NCBI GenBank assembly: GCA_034509495.1
Contig: CM067523.1
Location: forward strand, 2,244,367-2,308,366
DNA: 64,000 nt
DNA from: Acestrorhynchus altus
Taxonomy: Eukaryota > Chordata > Actinopteri > Characiformes > Acestrorhynchidae
Direction of reading: 5' to 3'
Part shown: positions 12,523 to 24,929 of the stretch, in pieces
How the letters are laid out: each line of letters begins with the position of its first letter
How positions within the stretch are numbered: position 1 is the first letter of the stretch
Notes under the pieces: model-generated
Told to the model about the DNA's origin: nothing
Database searches by the model: none
What the model saw: only the letters and a program-made list of their open reading frames with translations
Made by a program: the position numbers and the translations under genes

Positions 12523-15500
12523 CTCCCATCTGGTCCTGAGCTGTTTTGTAAAGCTGTCAGTAACCTGGATGGAGATCAGTATGTCAGTCAGATGAATAGC
12601 ATTCAGTAGGTCAGTCAAAAGGACAGTGAGCAAAAGGTCAGTCAAATGGAAAGGTGATCGGTAGGTCTGTCGAATGGACGGTGATCTGTAGGTCCGTCGA
12701 ATGGACGGTGATCTGTAGGTCCGTCGAATGGACGGTCATCAGTTATGTCAGTTTAATAGACATTGATCAGTAGGTCAGGCAGCTGTAATGGGATCTGCTG
12801 TATTATTAAACTGGTCAGTGGACCAAAACCCAGCTGTTCAGTAATAACACTGCATCATAGACATGACCTGTGCTGTTTGACCCTCACCACTCTGGGCTTA
12901 GCCAGGTCAGTGCACATGCGATAGGTCAGGGGCTTATGTGTCATAACTGACCGGTATTGATTGGTTTTAGCCGGCAGTCGTGTTAAGGGGGTGTGTAGTG
13001 GAGTGTTGTGTTCAGTAGATGGTGTAAACCTCTTGACCTGCAGTAACTTCAAGCAAATGTTTCTGGGTTGGACGAATTTCAGCTCCTTTTTAAACTTACT
13101 GGTGGGGTTGTTGTCTTGGTGCATGACCCACTTACAGTTCAGCTCATGAATTCAGAGCTGCCTCAGTAATGACAAACTGTCCTGGAAAAGAAGCTGCAAA
13201 GCAGCATGATATCACCAGATGATCACCATCTTCCACCCCCATGCTTAACTGGTCAAACGTGGACTAGATCTTCCTATGCTTGACATTGATTGGTTTTTAG
13301 ATGGGTGCGTCCATTGCTCTCATACGTCTGCATGATGCATGTGAAGGGGAGTCCAAACAATCCATAAAAGTGAACCAGTTGAGGACCGAGACAAGTTCTG
13401 GTCCTTTGTTCAGGACCGTGATCCGCAGCACTTTTCCCGCACAAGGTCTGTGTGAAACCTCCCATAAACATCTCCAAACTGTTCTCCACAGAGCCAGATC
13501 TCGTCCAGCGCCAAATCGATCCGCCCGCGTCCCTGCTTTGACAGGACAGGATCTTTAATCGGAGGTATCGATGTCTCGTCTCGACCCCAAAAAACCGCCT
13601 CCTTAACCCCCGCCACTTCTCCTCCGAGAGAGATGCAGAAAAAAGACGAAGGCAGATGGAATGTTCTGTCCATGCTTAATTGATCCGTGTCCATTTCTGC
13701 CAGCTTTTGGAAGTGGATATCCTCTGTGGGGAGGATGTGGTATGAAGGAGGGGGGGAGAAGGGCTCTCTGCAAACAGACGAGTGCAGGCTGAGATTAGGT
13801 TTCGGTGGTGGAGATGGCTATCGCGCTGCTACAGCACATTAAACATGCCTGTTTTTGCTGCTGTGGGTGATGATGGAGAGATTCATCACTTTCCCAATCT
13901 TTACTGCTGCTGCTCGCTTTCTCTCCTTAAAGCGACCGTTCTGCAAAAAATCAGATCCACACATATTTACCCATACGTGCTCTGAGAGGTTCTCACTGCT
14001 CTGTGGTTATTTTTCATGTTTGAACTTTCTCCTTAGGTCTTTTTGGTTTATTTTATTCGTTCTCTTATGGAGGTTCCTCTTGCTGGTTCATCCTCATACT
14101 CTTCAAGATGATCCTCTTGGTCGTTCCTCCTCATGCTCTTCAGAGCATTCCTCTTGGTCGTTCCTCCTCACACTCTTAGGGAGGTTCGTTCTCATGCTCT
14201 TCGGAGCATTCCTCTTGGTCGTTCCTCCTCATGCTCTTCGGGAGGTTACTCTTGGTGGTTTGTCCTCATTCTCTTAGGGAGGTTCGTTCTCATGCTCTTT
14301 GGCGCATTCCTCTTGGTCCTTCCTCCTCATGCTCTTCGGGAGGTTCCTCTTGGTGGTTTGTCCTCAGACTGTTAGGGAGGTTCCTCTTGGTGGTTTGTCC
14401 TCAGACTGTTAGGGAGGTTCCTCTTGGTGGTTCGTCCTCACACTCTTAGGGAGGTTCCTTTTGGTGGTTCGTCCTCACGCTCTTAGGGAGGTTCCTCTTG
14501 GAGGTCATGAGTCATGGTTTCTTTTCGTGGTTCTTCCTCATTCTCAACTGGAGTTCTTTCTCCATATTCTTAGGGGGGTTCCCCTTGGTGGGTGTTCCTT
14601 ATGCATATAGGGAGTCTTCTATAGTGCTTTTCATCCAAATGAACTCTGGTTCTTGACCTGGCTCTGTTCACGATTCTTAGAACCATGGTGCTGTCCAGTG
14701 AACTGGCCCGCGTTCGTACCAGTTTAGATTGGACTCAGGGACACGTCGTTAAACAAAGGCTTTGTACAACGTAAGCGAACAGCACACATTTCACTGTACA
14801 ATGTTTAAAGCTTTAATGCTTTTAATGCTTTAATGCAGCTCTGAGATGATACTCAGTCCCAACCTGACCTCCAACAAAACCCCGATCGAAGGCTGAATGC
14901 TCACCATGGCTGGTCATCTCCCTAAAACAAGGGCGTCGGTCGATTTGAGAGTCCAGGTTCATTAATCTCATAGTGTTTGTTCAAATATATGCCGCTCTTC
15001 AATCAAATCTGTAATTAAACCCACCAGTGGGAATGGTTTATGTGGCATGTTCTTTGACACTGATTGATTTAATTAGCTTCCACTTGGTCTGTTTGAAGAT
15101 GATGGGGGTTGTAGCCGTGGACCTGCAGGCACTTCGTTGCTGGGAATGAGATAATGAGCCTTCTTCTCTGTAATAAGTGTGGTGTTTGTGTGTTCTCCAG
15201 TGTGTCGTTCTCTCTGTGCGCCACAGTGATTTGGTTTCAGCCACACATTCCCCAGTATTCCCATTATGGCTGTTGTCTTCATAGCTGTTACAGGAGAATT
15301 CCACTATTGTTTCTCTTCCGAATCATAAAAGCATACCTGGATCTTCAGTGTATCTATCAGCAGGAGTTTGAGTCAAATTAACATTCTTCACCCAGAAGGA
15401 AACGCTGTACCTGATTGACCATATAAGGTCGTCCCATTGCACGTACCTTCCATTCTGACTTGTGCTTTTGTGTTGGTAGCATCTTTTGCAAGTAGGTCTG

Positions 15501-16261
15501 TGAGAAGTTCGGAGATTGCATAAGCAATTCGAGCAGATGGAAAAGGTTTGTGAAGGGTCCGGGAAGTGAGATGGTCTCAGTGATGCATTGTGCACCATGC
15601 CAATCATTGGGATATTACCACAGCACATGGTTGGTTGCACACCGGCGACATGAAGCATCTGGGAGACAACACGAAGCAATGTCCGTGAGAAGTACCAGTA
15701 CGGTATGCAGGACTGCGTCCACACAGACCGTTATGATGACCGTGCTTAACACCACGCCAACATCTACCCACCCAGAGAGATCATGGCCAACTTTGCTCTC
15801 CGAAATGTAGAAAATGAGCCCTGATATATATAACGGAGCAATAAACAGGGTTACAGTCCTGTGTTTAGGGTAATAAAGGTCTAACGCTGACACGTCTTCA
15901 CTTCGCTGACTAATAATCAGCTGATATAACCACTTCACTGCTGGACGTCAGGCGGTTTTGGTGTGTTTAAGCTGAGTATATTGTTGTCCTGTCTGAGTGG
16001 TGTGTAATCGATCACTGCCAAGAGATTAAACTCCATCTTCTATTGTCTCCCACGAGGCTTCAGAACAGCAGGCAGACTAACCCCGTCTCATTTTCACTCC
16101 GCGTTACAAAGACCGACTAAGATCACACGCAAGGCATGATCGTTGTGAGGCTCTGCACCTATAGTTTTACACGAGTTAATCATAATGAAAACGTTTCGCT
16201 TTTACAATTAACGTGGTGCAAACAGCCTTCCTACATCGTCACAGAGGTTTTTCTGATTTCT

Positions 16262-16304
<43 letters not shown>

Positions 16305-16394
16305 TGATAACTTCACCTTTATCCAAGTGGTGGGGTTTTCCATTGATTGGACATCAAGGCGTTCACTCTCAGGGCTGCCGTGGGAACTACTTTA

Positions 16395-16465
<71 letters not shown>

Positions 16466-16808
16466 CAGACTGTGCACTGAATTACAATACAGACCCTATG
16501 TACAGGGCAACATGAACAAATGCACACACACACACACTCTCTATCTCTCCCTGTTATACATGCAGGTAAATAACATACTCTTACACACTCTTGACCTATG
16601 TTGACACACAATAATGTCCAAAACACACACACACACACACACACATCCTGTGACGTGGTGTTGGTGCTCAGACTCGCAGGCTGCTGTGGCTGATAGGGCA
16701 GCTTCATCCGGGAGCAGGAAGTCCAACACAGCTACAAAAACACACACCAGTCTAATCACTGCACACACAGCCAACTGCTAACATACTATCTGCTCCACTA
16801 CTGTCTGA

Positions 16809-16848
<40 letters not shown>

Positions 16849-19156
16849 GAGCCCTGTGTCAGCAGGGATGCTCTGTTTTCCATGGTTGGCACCACACAGT
16901 TTCCAGTGAGTGTCCGAATGTCCGGCTGCACGTTGCTGGTTTGTTGGTTAGTGCAGGTCACAGTTAGCTGGTAATTTAAGCCACACATTCCCCAGCGTCA
17001 CCATTTGCATCCCACCTGTTGAATTTCCTATTTTAACTCTTAAATCAGGATCAGAGTAACATACAGATACGACGCACATCGTAACAAACACATCATACGA
17101 AGTCTTGTAGTCTGTAGTTCATGATGCCTGTAGATAAGTCCTGTCTTAGGCTTAATTTGGAGTAAACTGACCGTATGTCCATTGTTCATTGTATGTCCAG
17201 TATGATCAAGTTAATCCTGTATAATGGTCAGTAATAATTACATAATGCATGCTGTTCGTGGTTGGAAGTGGAAGTGGTGTAAGCATTTGTTTGATTGTAC
17301 TTGAGCTCAGCTCTAAAGTACGGCGCTGAATGAAGGCTGACGGACTCAGCAGGTCGCTGGTTAATACTGTTTCTCACTCGCAGGCAGAGAAGAGAAGAAA
17401 CAGCAGTCGAAGAAGGAGAAGGTGAAGGAGCGACGGCAGCGGTGGCTGAACAGTGAGCACGTTTTACGTCTTTACCTTCTGTCTCTCAAAGCTGCCCAGT
17501 CCTGGAATAAACCTTCTGAAGACCAGGAGGCTGGAAGTTTGGAGGAACGCATTTGGAACGTCTGCAATTGTGTATCTCATTTATTATTGTTGTTGTTGTT
17601 ATTGTTGTTTATTTAATTAATTAATTAAATTGTATTTTATAGGTTGCAAAAAAACGAAGAAAGAAAGAAAATAAAAAGTCGGCGTTACATGTCGGCCATC
17701 GATCATCCTGCTCTTTAAATATCTGACATTAAAAACCCTTATCGGTTGAAATTTTACAAAACTGGAGACACGACCAAGCAAATTAAAAAAGGAATTTTGA
17801 TTGGTTTATTTATTATTATTAATAATATTATTATTTAATTATTATTATTAGTGGTTGTGACATCACATCCCTGCCCTGAGCTGGATTCTAAGCTGGATTG
17901 TCTGACAGGCATCAGTCGTTTTTAATATCACTATAAAAATGACGTCGTCATCTTCGGTACAGTCGGACGTGTCCAAACTTTTGACTGCTACTGTATCTCA
18001 CGTCACACAAACCTGTAGAAGACACCCGTACCTTCGTTATCTACACACGGAGAACCATCAACTATAGCCTCCCTCTCTGTCGAGCACTTGGATCTTTGTT
18101 GTTTTTTTATTGTAGCTGATGAAAAGCCGACAGCGAAACCTCCAACTCGTTTATCAGAAAGAGGAGGGAAATAACGAGAGCAAACGTGGACAAGGAGCAG
18201 AGACAAAGAAGGAGTGGACGTTCCTGAGAGTTTCCAGTCTCGTTGACAGAGCAACGGTGTGGTGTGAAGATTCCATCACGTTAAAAATCCTTCCTTTGTT
18301 AATGAACTTGCCGTGAAAGACCTCCACGCCCTATGTTTAAATGCTGTATCGCGAGACGATACGACTTCTATAATTCTGCGGTGGTACCCCATCCGTCCCC
18401 ACCCGCCGGTGCTTGGCCTCCTGACGCGTCTCGGTGTCACCGTGTCTGCAGGCTTTCCAGTGCCGCAGGATCCTTCATTACCCGTAACTGTGCTCATTGG
18501 AAACTGAATCTGAGGAGCCAATCAATGCCCCGCGTAACCGTAGCCCAGACCGAGGTGATTATAATTAGGCCTTAATGGAGATTTTGACTCTGCAAGCTGA
18601 CGCAGGAGCGCTGGAGGACATGCAGCTAAAGAAACGGGGGCCAAATGCATCGATTGATTTTGCTGTCATGGTCAGTGGGCACGTTGGGTTGGATGGGGGC
18701 TTAGCTGACCTCTGTGAGTCCGCTGTGAGCCTCAGTAAGGCCCAGGATAACGAACCAAAGCCTCCCAGAGTGTCCACAAGGAAATGCATTTCCTGATTGA
18801 AGTTGTGGCTGTTTTGTATAAGGTCAGATCCAAGCCTGAACCGCTGGTTCGTATGGATCCGGAGTTATCTAGAACTACAAAGGGTTCTTCTTCTTGCATG
18901 AAAGGTATTTGATGAAATGCTGAAGTTGCTAGAATTGTGTTTCCAGTTGGCTGAAAATATCAGCTGGTATCAGTTTTTTTTAGAATGCAGCTATAATTAA
19001 AAATGGGTTTGTTGGGTCACAGAGATGATGTTGGAGGAGACGGTGCTCGTCCACTAACCAAAGTGGACAGACCGTAGTTCATGACCTTCTGCATGATCTG
19101 TTCATATGGAGACCAGTTATCCAGTTTTCTTATTTCCTCATCCCAAACAGCCGTTG

Positions 19157-19222
<66 letters not shown>

Positions 19223-19360
19223 TCATCACAGTCTAAGAATGTGTCTGTCGGCTGTGTGTGAGTAACCTCTGTTTGGAGACGTCCAGGTTTGGTGCTTTGG
19301 TTTGAGGTGATTCAGCTTCCGGTCATTTGGGAATGTTGTAGGATTGAGTGGGACCAACTA

Positions 19361-19403
<43 letters not shown>

Positions 19404-19618
19404 TGTGCGTGTGTGTGTGCGCGCATGCAGAAATCAGTGCAATTAAGGTGGCTCGTGAACAACAGGTGGCACTGGCGCGCAGGAGGGCCACGCCGGTGGT
19501 GGGGGATATGAGGGTACTGGCCGACGCTCTGCCTGAACTGACCCAGCTCCTGCCCGGCAGCACATCTGCACGGAGACAGAAAGGGTACAATAACTACATC
19601 TCTCTCTCTGTCTCTCTG

Positions 19619-19654
<36 letters not shown>

Positions 19655-20092
19655 TCTCTCCCTTGTCTGTCTCTGTCTGTTTCTCTTTTCGTCTCTCCTT
19701 TGTTTTTTCATTTTTTTCCCTTTTATTATTTTCCTCGTTTCTTTTTTCCCTTTTATCACTTACTTTGGCTTCCTTTCTTTCATTTGTCTTTCTTTTTTGT
19801 CCATTTTATTTCTCTATTTTATCTTTTTCAGTTTTTCTTCCTTTTCCTTAAATTTCTACTCTTTTTCCTCTCTTTTCTTCTCACGTTGTTTGAAATGTTT
19901 ATTCCATTCATCCATTGACATTCTGACCCTTCCCGTCCATTCTGTCTCTCTCTCTCTCTCTCTCTCTCTCAGTCCGGTGAAGAAGAAAGCAGAGCCTACA
20001 GATTACTCCCAGATGAAACCTGCACAGAAGAGGAAATTAATGTGAGCATTTATATAATGCTTATTATAATATTTAATCATTAAAGTTACTCG

Positions 20093-20169
<77 letters not shown>

Positions 20170-20324
20170 GTTTTGAATTCATCACCATGTGTTTCCATTT
20201 CAGAGAGACAGAAGTGTCCCGCTTCAGCGAAGCCATCAAAGACCCCGTCTATAAGACCAATCCGCTCGCAGCGATCGGGGAACATCTGAGGAAACGCCTT
20301 CGACAGGAAGATGAACAGAGTTAA
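10855..20324 (+). CDS. slx9: SLX9 ribosome biogenesis factor (FAM207A), complete
   Basis: Homologue of yeast Slx9/human SLX9 (FAM207A), a small basic nucleolar protein associated with pre-40S maturation and export. Six exons join in frame: 10855-10992, 11348-11474, 17384-17452, 19431-19584, 19973-20041 and 20204-20324, giving 225 residues and TAA at 20322-20324. The start MVGKIKRARNKLH is the family N-terminus. Exon 3 is strongly basic (EEKKQQSKKEKVKERRQRW), fitting a nucleolar signal. Exon 4 carries the conserved block VVGDMRVLADALPELTQLLP. The C-terminal exons contain a second basic stretch (KRK) and NPLAAIGEHLRKRL. Length fits the family (about 230). Exons 4 and 6 lie behind long (TG)n tracts and exon 5 behind a (TC)n tract. 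The neighbour adarb1 matches the human chromosome 21 gene order. Confidence 0.9.
11085..11297 (+). repeat. Tandem array of the TTTCTAATAAAGTGGCC motif (about 37 bp unit)
   Basis: Six imperfect copies of a unit of about 37 bp, each with TTTCTAATAAAGTGGCCAGT followed by GATGAAGCA and a G-rich spacer, lie in slx9 intron 1. The same motif occurs singly at about 11680 and 12065, and in inverse form at 2.05-2.77 kb. Several units contain AATAAA on the sense strand. Confidence 0.8.
11475..17383. other. Long slx9 intron 2, repeat-rich
   Basis: Contains TG and CA runs (12125-12158, 12260-12305), a GA-rich tract (12430-12525), a 27-bp tandem repeat around GTCCGTCGAATGGACGGT (12655-12740, about three copies), a 37-bp minisatellite (14075-14590), a possible coding remnant near 15400-15835, a (TG)n run at 16264-16301, a 79-bp (CA)n run at 16396-16462 and further CA runs at 16622-16645 and 16809-16843. 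No additional slx9 exon was found. Confidence 0.6.
14075..14590 (+). repeat. Minisatellite, unit about 37 bp (GGAGGTTCCTCTTGGTGGTT)
   Basis: More than ten imperfect copies of a unit containing GGAGGTTCCTCTTGGTGGTT, then TCCTCA and CTCTTAG. The 3' copies are the most regular and the 5' copies carry CATTCCTCTTGGTCG variants. A degenerate region with similar words lies at 45670-46220 in an adarb1 intron. No function is apparent. Confidence 0.8.
17453..19430. other. slx9 intron 3
   Basis: Contains a short TTG/ATT-rich stretch (17580-17640), an ATT-rich stretch (17808-17850), about 1 kb of unremarkable sequence, a (CA)n tract at 19161-19218 and a (TG)n tract at about 19364-19426 that ends next to the exon 4 acceptor. 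No exon was seen. Confidence 0.6.
19585..19972. other. slx9 intron 4, one continuous polypyrimidine stretch
   Basis: Almost the entire 388-bp intron is T/C-rich: (TC)n from about 19602 to 19662, T-rich sequence to about 19900, then (TC)n up to the AG. It forms an exceptionally long polypyrimidine tract before exon 5. Confidence 0.8.
20094..20166 (+). repeat. (TG)n microsatellite upstream of slx9 exon 6
   Basis: About 36 uninterrupted TG dinucleotides fill nearly half of the short last intron and end 37 nt before the acceptor at 20203. Confidence 0.95.
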
Positions 20325-21544
20325 TCCCACCGGTCCCCCCCCAGACTGTTTCACACACCCCTCCACGGGACACACACACACTATCTCAGCCCTGTGTTCT
20401 GCTCATTTACATCTCCATCCTTCCCAACACAGCAGTCCCATCCAGTCTGGACTTTAAAGGAGCAGTGCAGTGAAGATCAGGTGAACGTGATGTGATCAGT
20501 GACCTCAGACTCCATCGAGTCACGTTTGGTATCTGACCTTCGCTTCGATAGTTAACAGTCGGAGACGTTCGGCTGACGTGGTTGAAAACACTGGACTGGA
20601 CCAGTTTTATTTTACATACCTGCTGCAAATCCTCCAAATCCGTCTCTCAAAAATCAACCAGATCTTTGCTGGTTTAGTGAAATGATGTGGTTTAGAACAT
20701 GGTGTGACCTAAAGTATTTGGACGCCTGCTCATTCTTTGATTTGTCTGAGATCAAGGGTATTAAAAAGAGTGTATTGTGTGTGTGTGTGCGTGTGTAATA
20801 CCATGTATCTTCAAAACAAGCAAACGACTTTAAAATGTTTCAACTTAAATATCAGTGTATAATTTTTATATCCATTTTTACTCGTCTGTTCAAGGTTTCC
20901 TGAAAGAGTGCAAAGCCCTGTAAACTGACTTTGGGGGGGATGTGGGTTTTGATCTGGTGGTCCTCATTAGAGCTATGGACCATTACCTTGATACCGTCCA
21001 TTATGTTTCTCATAGCAAGGACAACTTTAATGTGAACGAGTTTGTGTCAGTGTTTTTATCCATTTTATTTTATGGTTTTATTTATTTAGGTCATACTGAA
21101 ACATCTGAACATCTCCTACAAGCCATTTCACACACACTTATATCGAGTCAGATGTGACCTCCACACATTATAAAAGTCATCTCTTGCCAGTGGATTTCAC
21201 CGTTTGTGGAGATCTCACACTTTACAGCCACCAAGCTGGCGTGGTGGGATTGATTTGATTATTGTTTCTGGTCAGTGCAGGAGGCCTACTGAGACATCTC
21301 ACACAGCTTCAGACGCCGGAAAACAGGAGCACAGTGTAGGGAACTGTGGAGTCTGCTTGGCATCTGCTTGAACTGTAGGATGGTTATTCAGATATTAATC
21401 CTAATGCAGGAATTACTGTAAAGGACGTTGTAGCTGGTTGGTGTAGTGTGTTGTGGGGTTCCACAGGGTTCTATTATAGGGCCTTTAAAACTGATGTGTA
21501 ACTATAGGACTGTATTAATGAGCATGAAAACCTGAGGTTAGTTG

Positions 21545-22141
21545 TCACACATCGCACCTCCAGAAGGTCTGGTGTGATGGTGTGGGTGCAATTTCGTACA
21601 ATGTCAGATCACCTTTGGTCTTCATTACAGTCACTTTAACAGACCAACATTCTGTTAATGAGGTTCTGTAACCAGTGGTTCTACCTTTTCTGAACACACA
21701 CTCCGGTGCTCTATTCCAACAGGACGACGCTCGTCCACACACTGCTGCCGTCTCAAGATCTCGTCTTGAAGACACAGATACTACACCGTGGTCGGTCTCG
21801 TCTTCAGACCTGTCCCTGATTGAAAATGTGTGGGACGCTATTGGACGCTCTATCAACACTCCACCCCTACCACACCATCTGCAGAACTGAGTGAGAACAT
21901 TCAAGCTGCATGGGATGGATCATCACAGGACACCATTAGGAACCTCTACACCTCCATGCAGAGACGTCTGGCGTGTTGCGTTAAACCCGACGCCGTCCTG
22001 AGAGACACCACTTCTGTATGAGTAGATCAATAAATATTGATCATATCAGACTACAGTTATCATCAGTTATTGATCCTGATCACCTTCATCTTCCTTCACA
22101 ACAGACCTGCAGTCCCACACATCCTTCTGGGTGCAACATTT
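21545..22141 (+). mobile_element. Tc1/mariner-like remnant, transposase C-terminal half, frameshifted
   Basis: Translated pieces show the DDE transposase signature FQQDDARPHTAAV followed by LSLIENVWDAIGR, then a frame change and a C-terminal tail (ENIQAAWDGSSQDTIRNLY, MQRRLACCVKPDA). The 3' end carries a terminal sequence GTCCCACACATCCTTCTGGG at 22113-22132, shared with the copies at 24.2, 37.9 and 59.6 kb. The 5' half and helix-turn-helix domain are missing, so the copy is inactive. Confidence 0.8.
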
Positions 22142-24164
22142 TTTGATGATGAATGTAAACCTCATGTCCAAAACTGCTGTCCAGTGAGTTTCTGTAGGCT
22201 GCGGTTTTATGGAAGTTCTAAGCAGCTGATCCTGAGAGGGGTCTGAACACTTCTGTGAGCTTAAATGTCCGGCCTTCCTCAGACCGAGGTGCTGCCCTGT
22301 GAGAGATCTGTGAGGGACGAGTCGCTCGGACGCCCCGTTGGTCTTCTGATGGATATATATGAGCAAAGCAAATGCAATCAATACAGTGCAGAGAAGGAGG
22401 GAGAGGCCATTAGCTTTCATTAATAAACCATCAGAGAGAGAGAGACGTGTTAGTGGAGCAATAAGAGCCCTGCTCTGAATAACTGCCCGCACTCAGAAGG
22501 GTTCCAGTGTTTATACAGCTTATTTAAGATCCCAGTCGACCTTAAAAAGAGTCAAAAAAGAAACTTAAAATGGCTTTTAAAACTTAATTTACTCAGTTAA
22601 ACTAAAATTAAAGAACTACATTAACTAGCAATGAAAACAGCTTAGGAATCTGTCAAAAAGACTGAAATTTAATAATGATTTTAATATAAAAAAGTACTAA
22701 AATTAAAAAACATAGTAAAGAGTAGTAAATAAAGCACATAAATGAATTAGTAATAAAGACGTAATGAAATTGAGAGAAGGTATAAAAATATATGTAAAAA
22801 TATTCTTTTAATATCTAAAAATCTGAAAGTTAAAAGAAAGAATAGTTTCAGAGACTCATGTTGTGAATTCCAGCTTAATGGTGCCCTGCAGCTAAAAGCA
22901 CATTTCCCCAGTTCACTAAAAACTATATAATAAAATAAATATTCATTTATTAATTTTTTATTGACTAATGTCTCCACTTTTATGTGTTAAAATGTGTCTG
23001 TAAAATGGCATTTTACAGCAGTCGGTAAAGTAACTTCAGGTTCTGTTGGTCCATCATGGTGATGGTGACGAGAGAGATCGATACAACGTGCAATTTACAA
23101 TATACAGGATTCATGACCTGCAATATTCAGTGTATAAAATTATAAAAGAGAACAAAGTTAAATATTTTAAATGTTTGAAACTCAGAAATCCTCAAATTAT
23201 ATCTCAATATCTTATATTTACAATTTAAATCAGTTACTAATCAGACAGTATCAACATTTAATCATAAAGATCTGAAATTTAAACATCAAATATAAATAAT
23301 AATATATACTGTTATACAATATATTCTATATTTAGGGTAGAAAATAAAAAGAACTCCATTTATCTGTATATTTATATAATCTATCCGTTACTGACACTTG
23401 GACACTGGTCATCACGCTGGTTATTACGCTGGTTATTACGCTGGTTATTACGCTGGTCATTACGCTGTTAATAAAACACATCACACTTCTTTTATCTCTG
23501 TGTAGAACAGCAAGAGCAAACCATGATTAACTGCTTAATGGCTTTTGACTTTTATGTATAAAATTATTTGTAGAATATATTATAAAAATATCAATTTAAA
23601 GCAAGTTATTTACAAACACATTATTTATTTTAAAATGAGTAAAATTAATCATTACATTCATCAAGTTTATTTAATCTTATATTTGAATGTTGACCTGCTC
23701 CACAATCAGCAGCCCCTGCTGCAGCAAAACAGGAAGGCCTTAGTTAGTGTCACTCTTTCTAGGAGTGCACACTGACACACACTCGCACACCAATTCACGA
23801 ACAGCTCGGCAAATAATCTACTGTCCTTTTTTTTTGTGGTGGCGAAGGGTCACCATGACATACACACATATGGTCATTTATTAACTGTCCAGTGTATTTC
23901 TAATAACTCTGAGGGAGCTCGTTCTGCCCACCACCACTGACCGTAATAACCCTGACCTCCCCGGGTCTCGATTTTTGGTACAGGCAGCTGGTTGACGTCA
24001 TATTTAACTCCGTTACTCGTTTGCAGTGTCAGCAGCTCACGTGTGACAACTTGAAACCTCATTATAGAAATATATTATACAGTATTTGTGCTAATTGTTG
24101 ATATAAATACCTGTATACTGTATATAGACATTTATGATGCATTCATTCCCAAAAAAAAGTCACA

Positions 24165-24500
24165 CAAATAGTTGCACCCAGAAGAAAGTGTGGGATTGCA
24201 GTGCTGTTGGCAAGGAAGATAAAGGTGATCAGGAACTTTCGACTGATCTGATCGATATTTATTGATCTACTCATACAGAAGTCGTGTCTCTACGGCATCG
24301 GGTTTAACGCAACATGCCAGACGTCTCTGAATGGAGGTGTAGAGGTTCCTAATGGTGTCCTGTGATGATCCATCCCATGCAGCTTGAATGTTCTCACTCA
24401 GTTCTGCAGATGGTGTGGTAGGGGTGGAGTGTTAATAGAGCGTCCAATAGCGTCCAACACATTTTCAATCAGGGACAGGTCTGGAGAGGAGACTGTGATG
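24165..24500 (-). mobile_element. Tc1/mariner-like remnant, same family, opposite orientation
   Basis: The reverse complement matches the 3' half of the copy at 21545-22141 nearly base for base over about 300 bp (for example CATGGGATGGATCATCACAG), starting with the same terminal sequence CACCCAGAAGAAAGTGTGGG. Only the transposase C-terminus and one end remain. Confidence 0.8.
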
Positions 24501-24929
24501 CCTTAACGTATGGATACGTCACTTGTCTCGATGGTGCTGGTATGAACAGGATGACTCATGGAGGGCACCACTGCTTGCTGAATGTCCACAGTCATGGCTG
24601 TTGGATCACTTTGCACATATCCAGCTTAAATTGTGATCGATTCCCCGTTAATTCCTCCTGCTTAAATCATCGAATCAATCCAGGATTGCACATTCCTGTA
24701 TTCCGAGCGAGCGTCGCTTCTGCCTGTTGAGGGAATCAAACCCGCGACCTTCCAGCCGCGTAAAGGCCGTGAGCCGGCGATCTCGCCCTGCCCTACTTTT
24801 CTTGGCGATGAGTGTAAATGTAGGCCAGGGACGGCTCTGAGGTCAGAAAGTAGCCAAAGGGATTTTCAAATGAAGTGCATCAGCAGGTGGTGTGATCAAT
24901 GCCCTCCCTAATCCCCCCAGAGAAGCTGT

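Larger units (their letters stand above)
20325..24929. other. Intergenic region between slx9 and the adarb1 promoter
   Basis: Holds the slx9 3' flank, two opposed Tc1-like remnants (21545-22141 on + and 24165-24500 on -), AT-rich unique sequence (22500-23400) and a 12-bp tandem repeat of ACGCTGGTTATT (23415-23465, about five copies). No gene was supported. Confidence 0.6.

Noticed and set aside
14075..14590. CRISPR-like array (also other minisatellites)
   Set aside because: Units are contiguous and degenerate without unique spacers, and the genome is a vertebrate's.
16136..16707. Long reading frames rich in His-Thr or Cys-Val across CA/TG tracts (also at 1.1, 2.2, 19.2, 20.1, 42.5, 44.4, 54.7, 58.5 and 61.6 kb)
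   Set aside because: These are translations of dinucleotide repeats in both strands; no unique coding sequence supports them.
24710..24790. tRNA-like segment (GGGAATCAAACCCGCGACCT)
   Set aside because: Resembles the T-arm region of tRNA-derived repeats, but no full cloverleaf or A-box was found.
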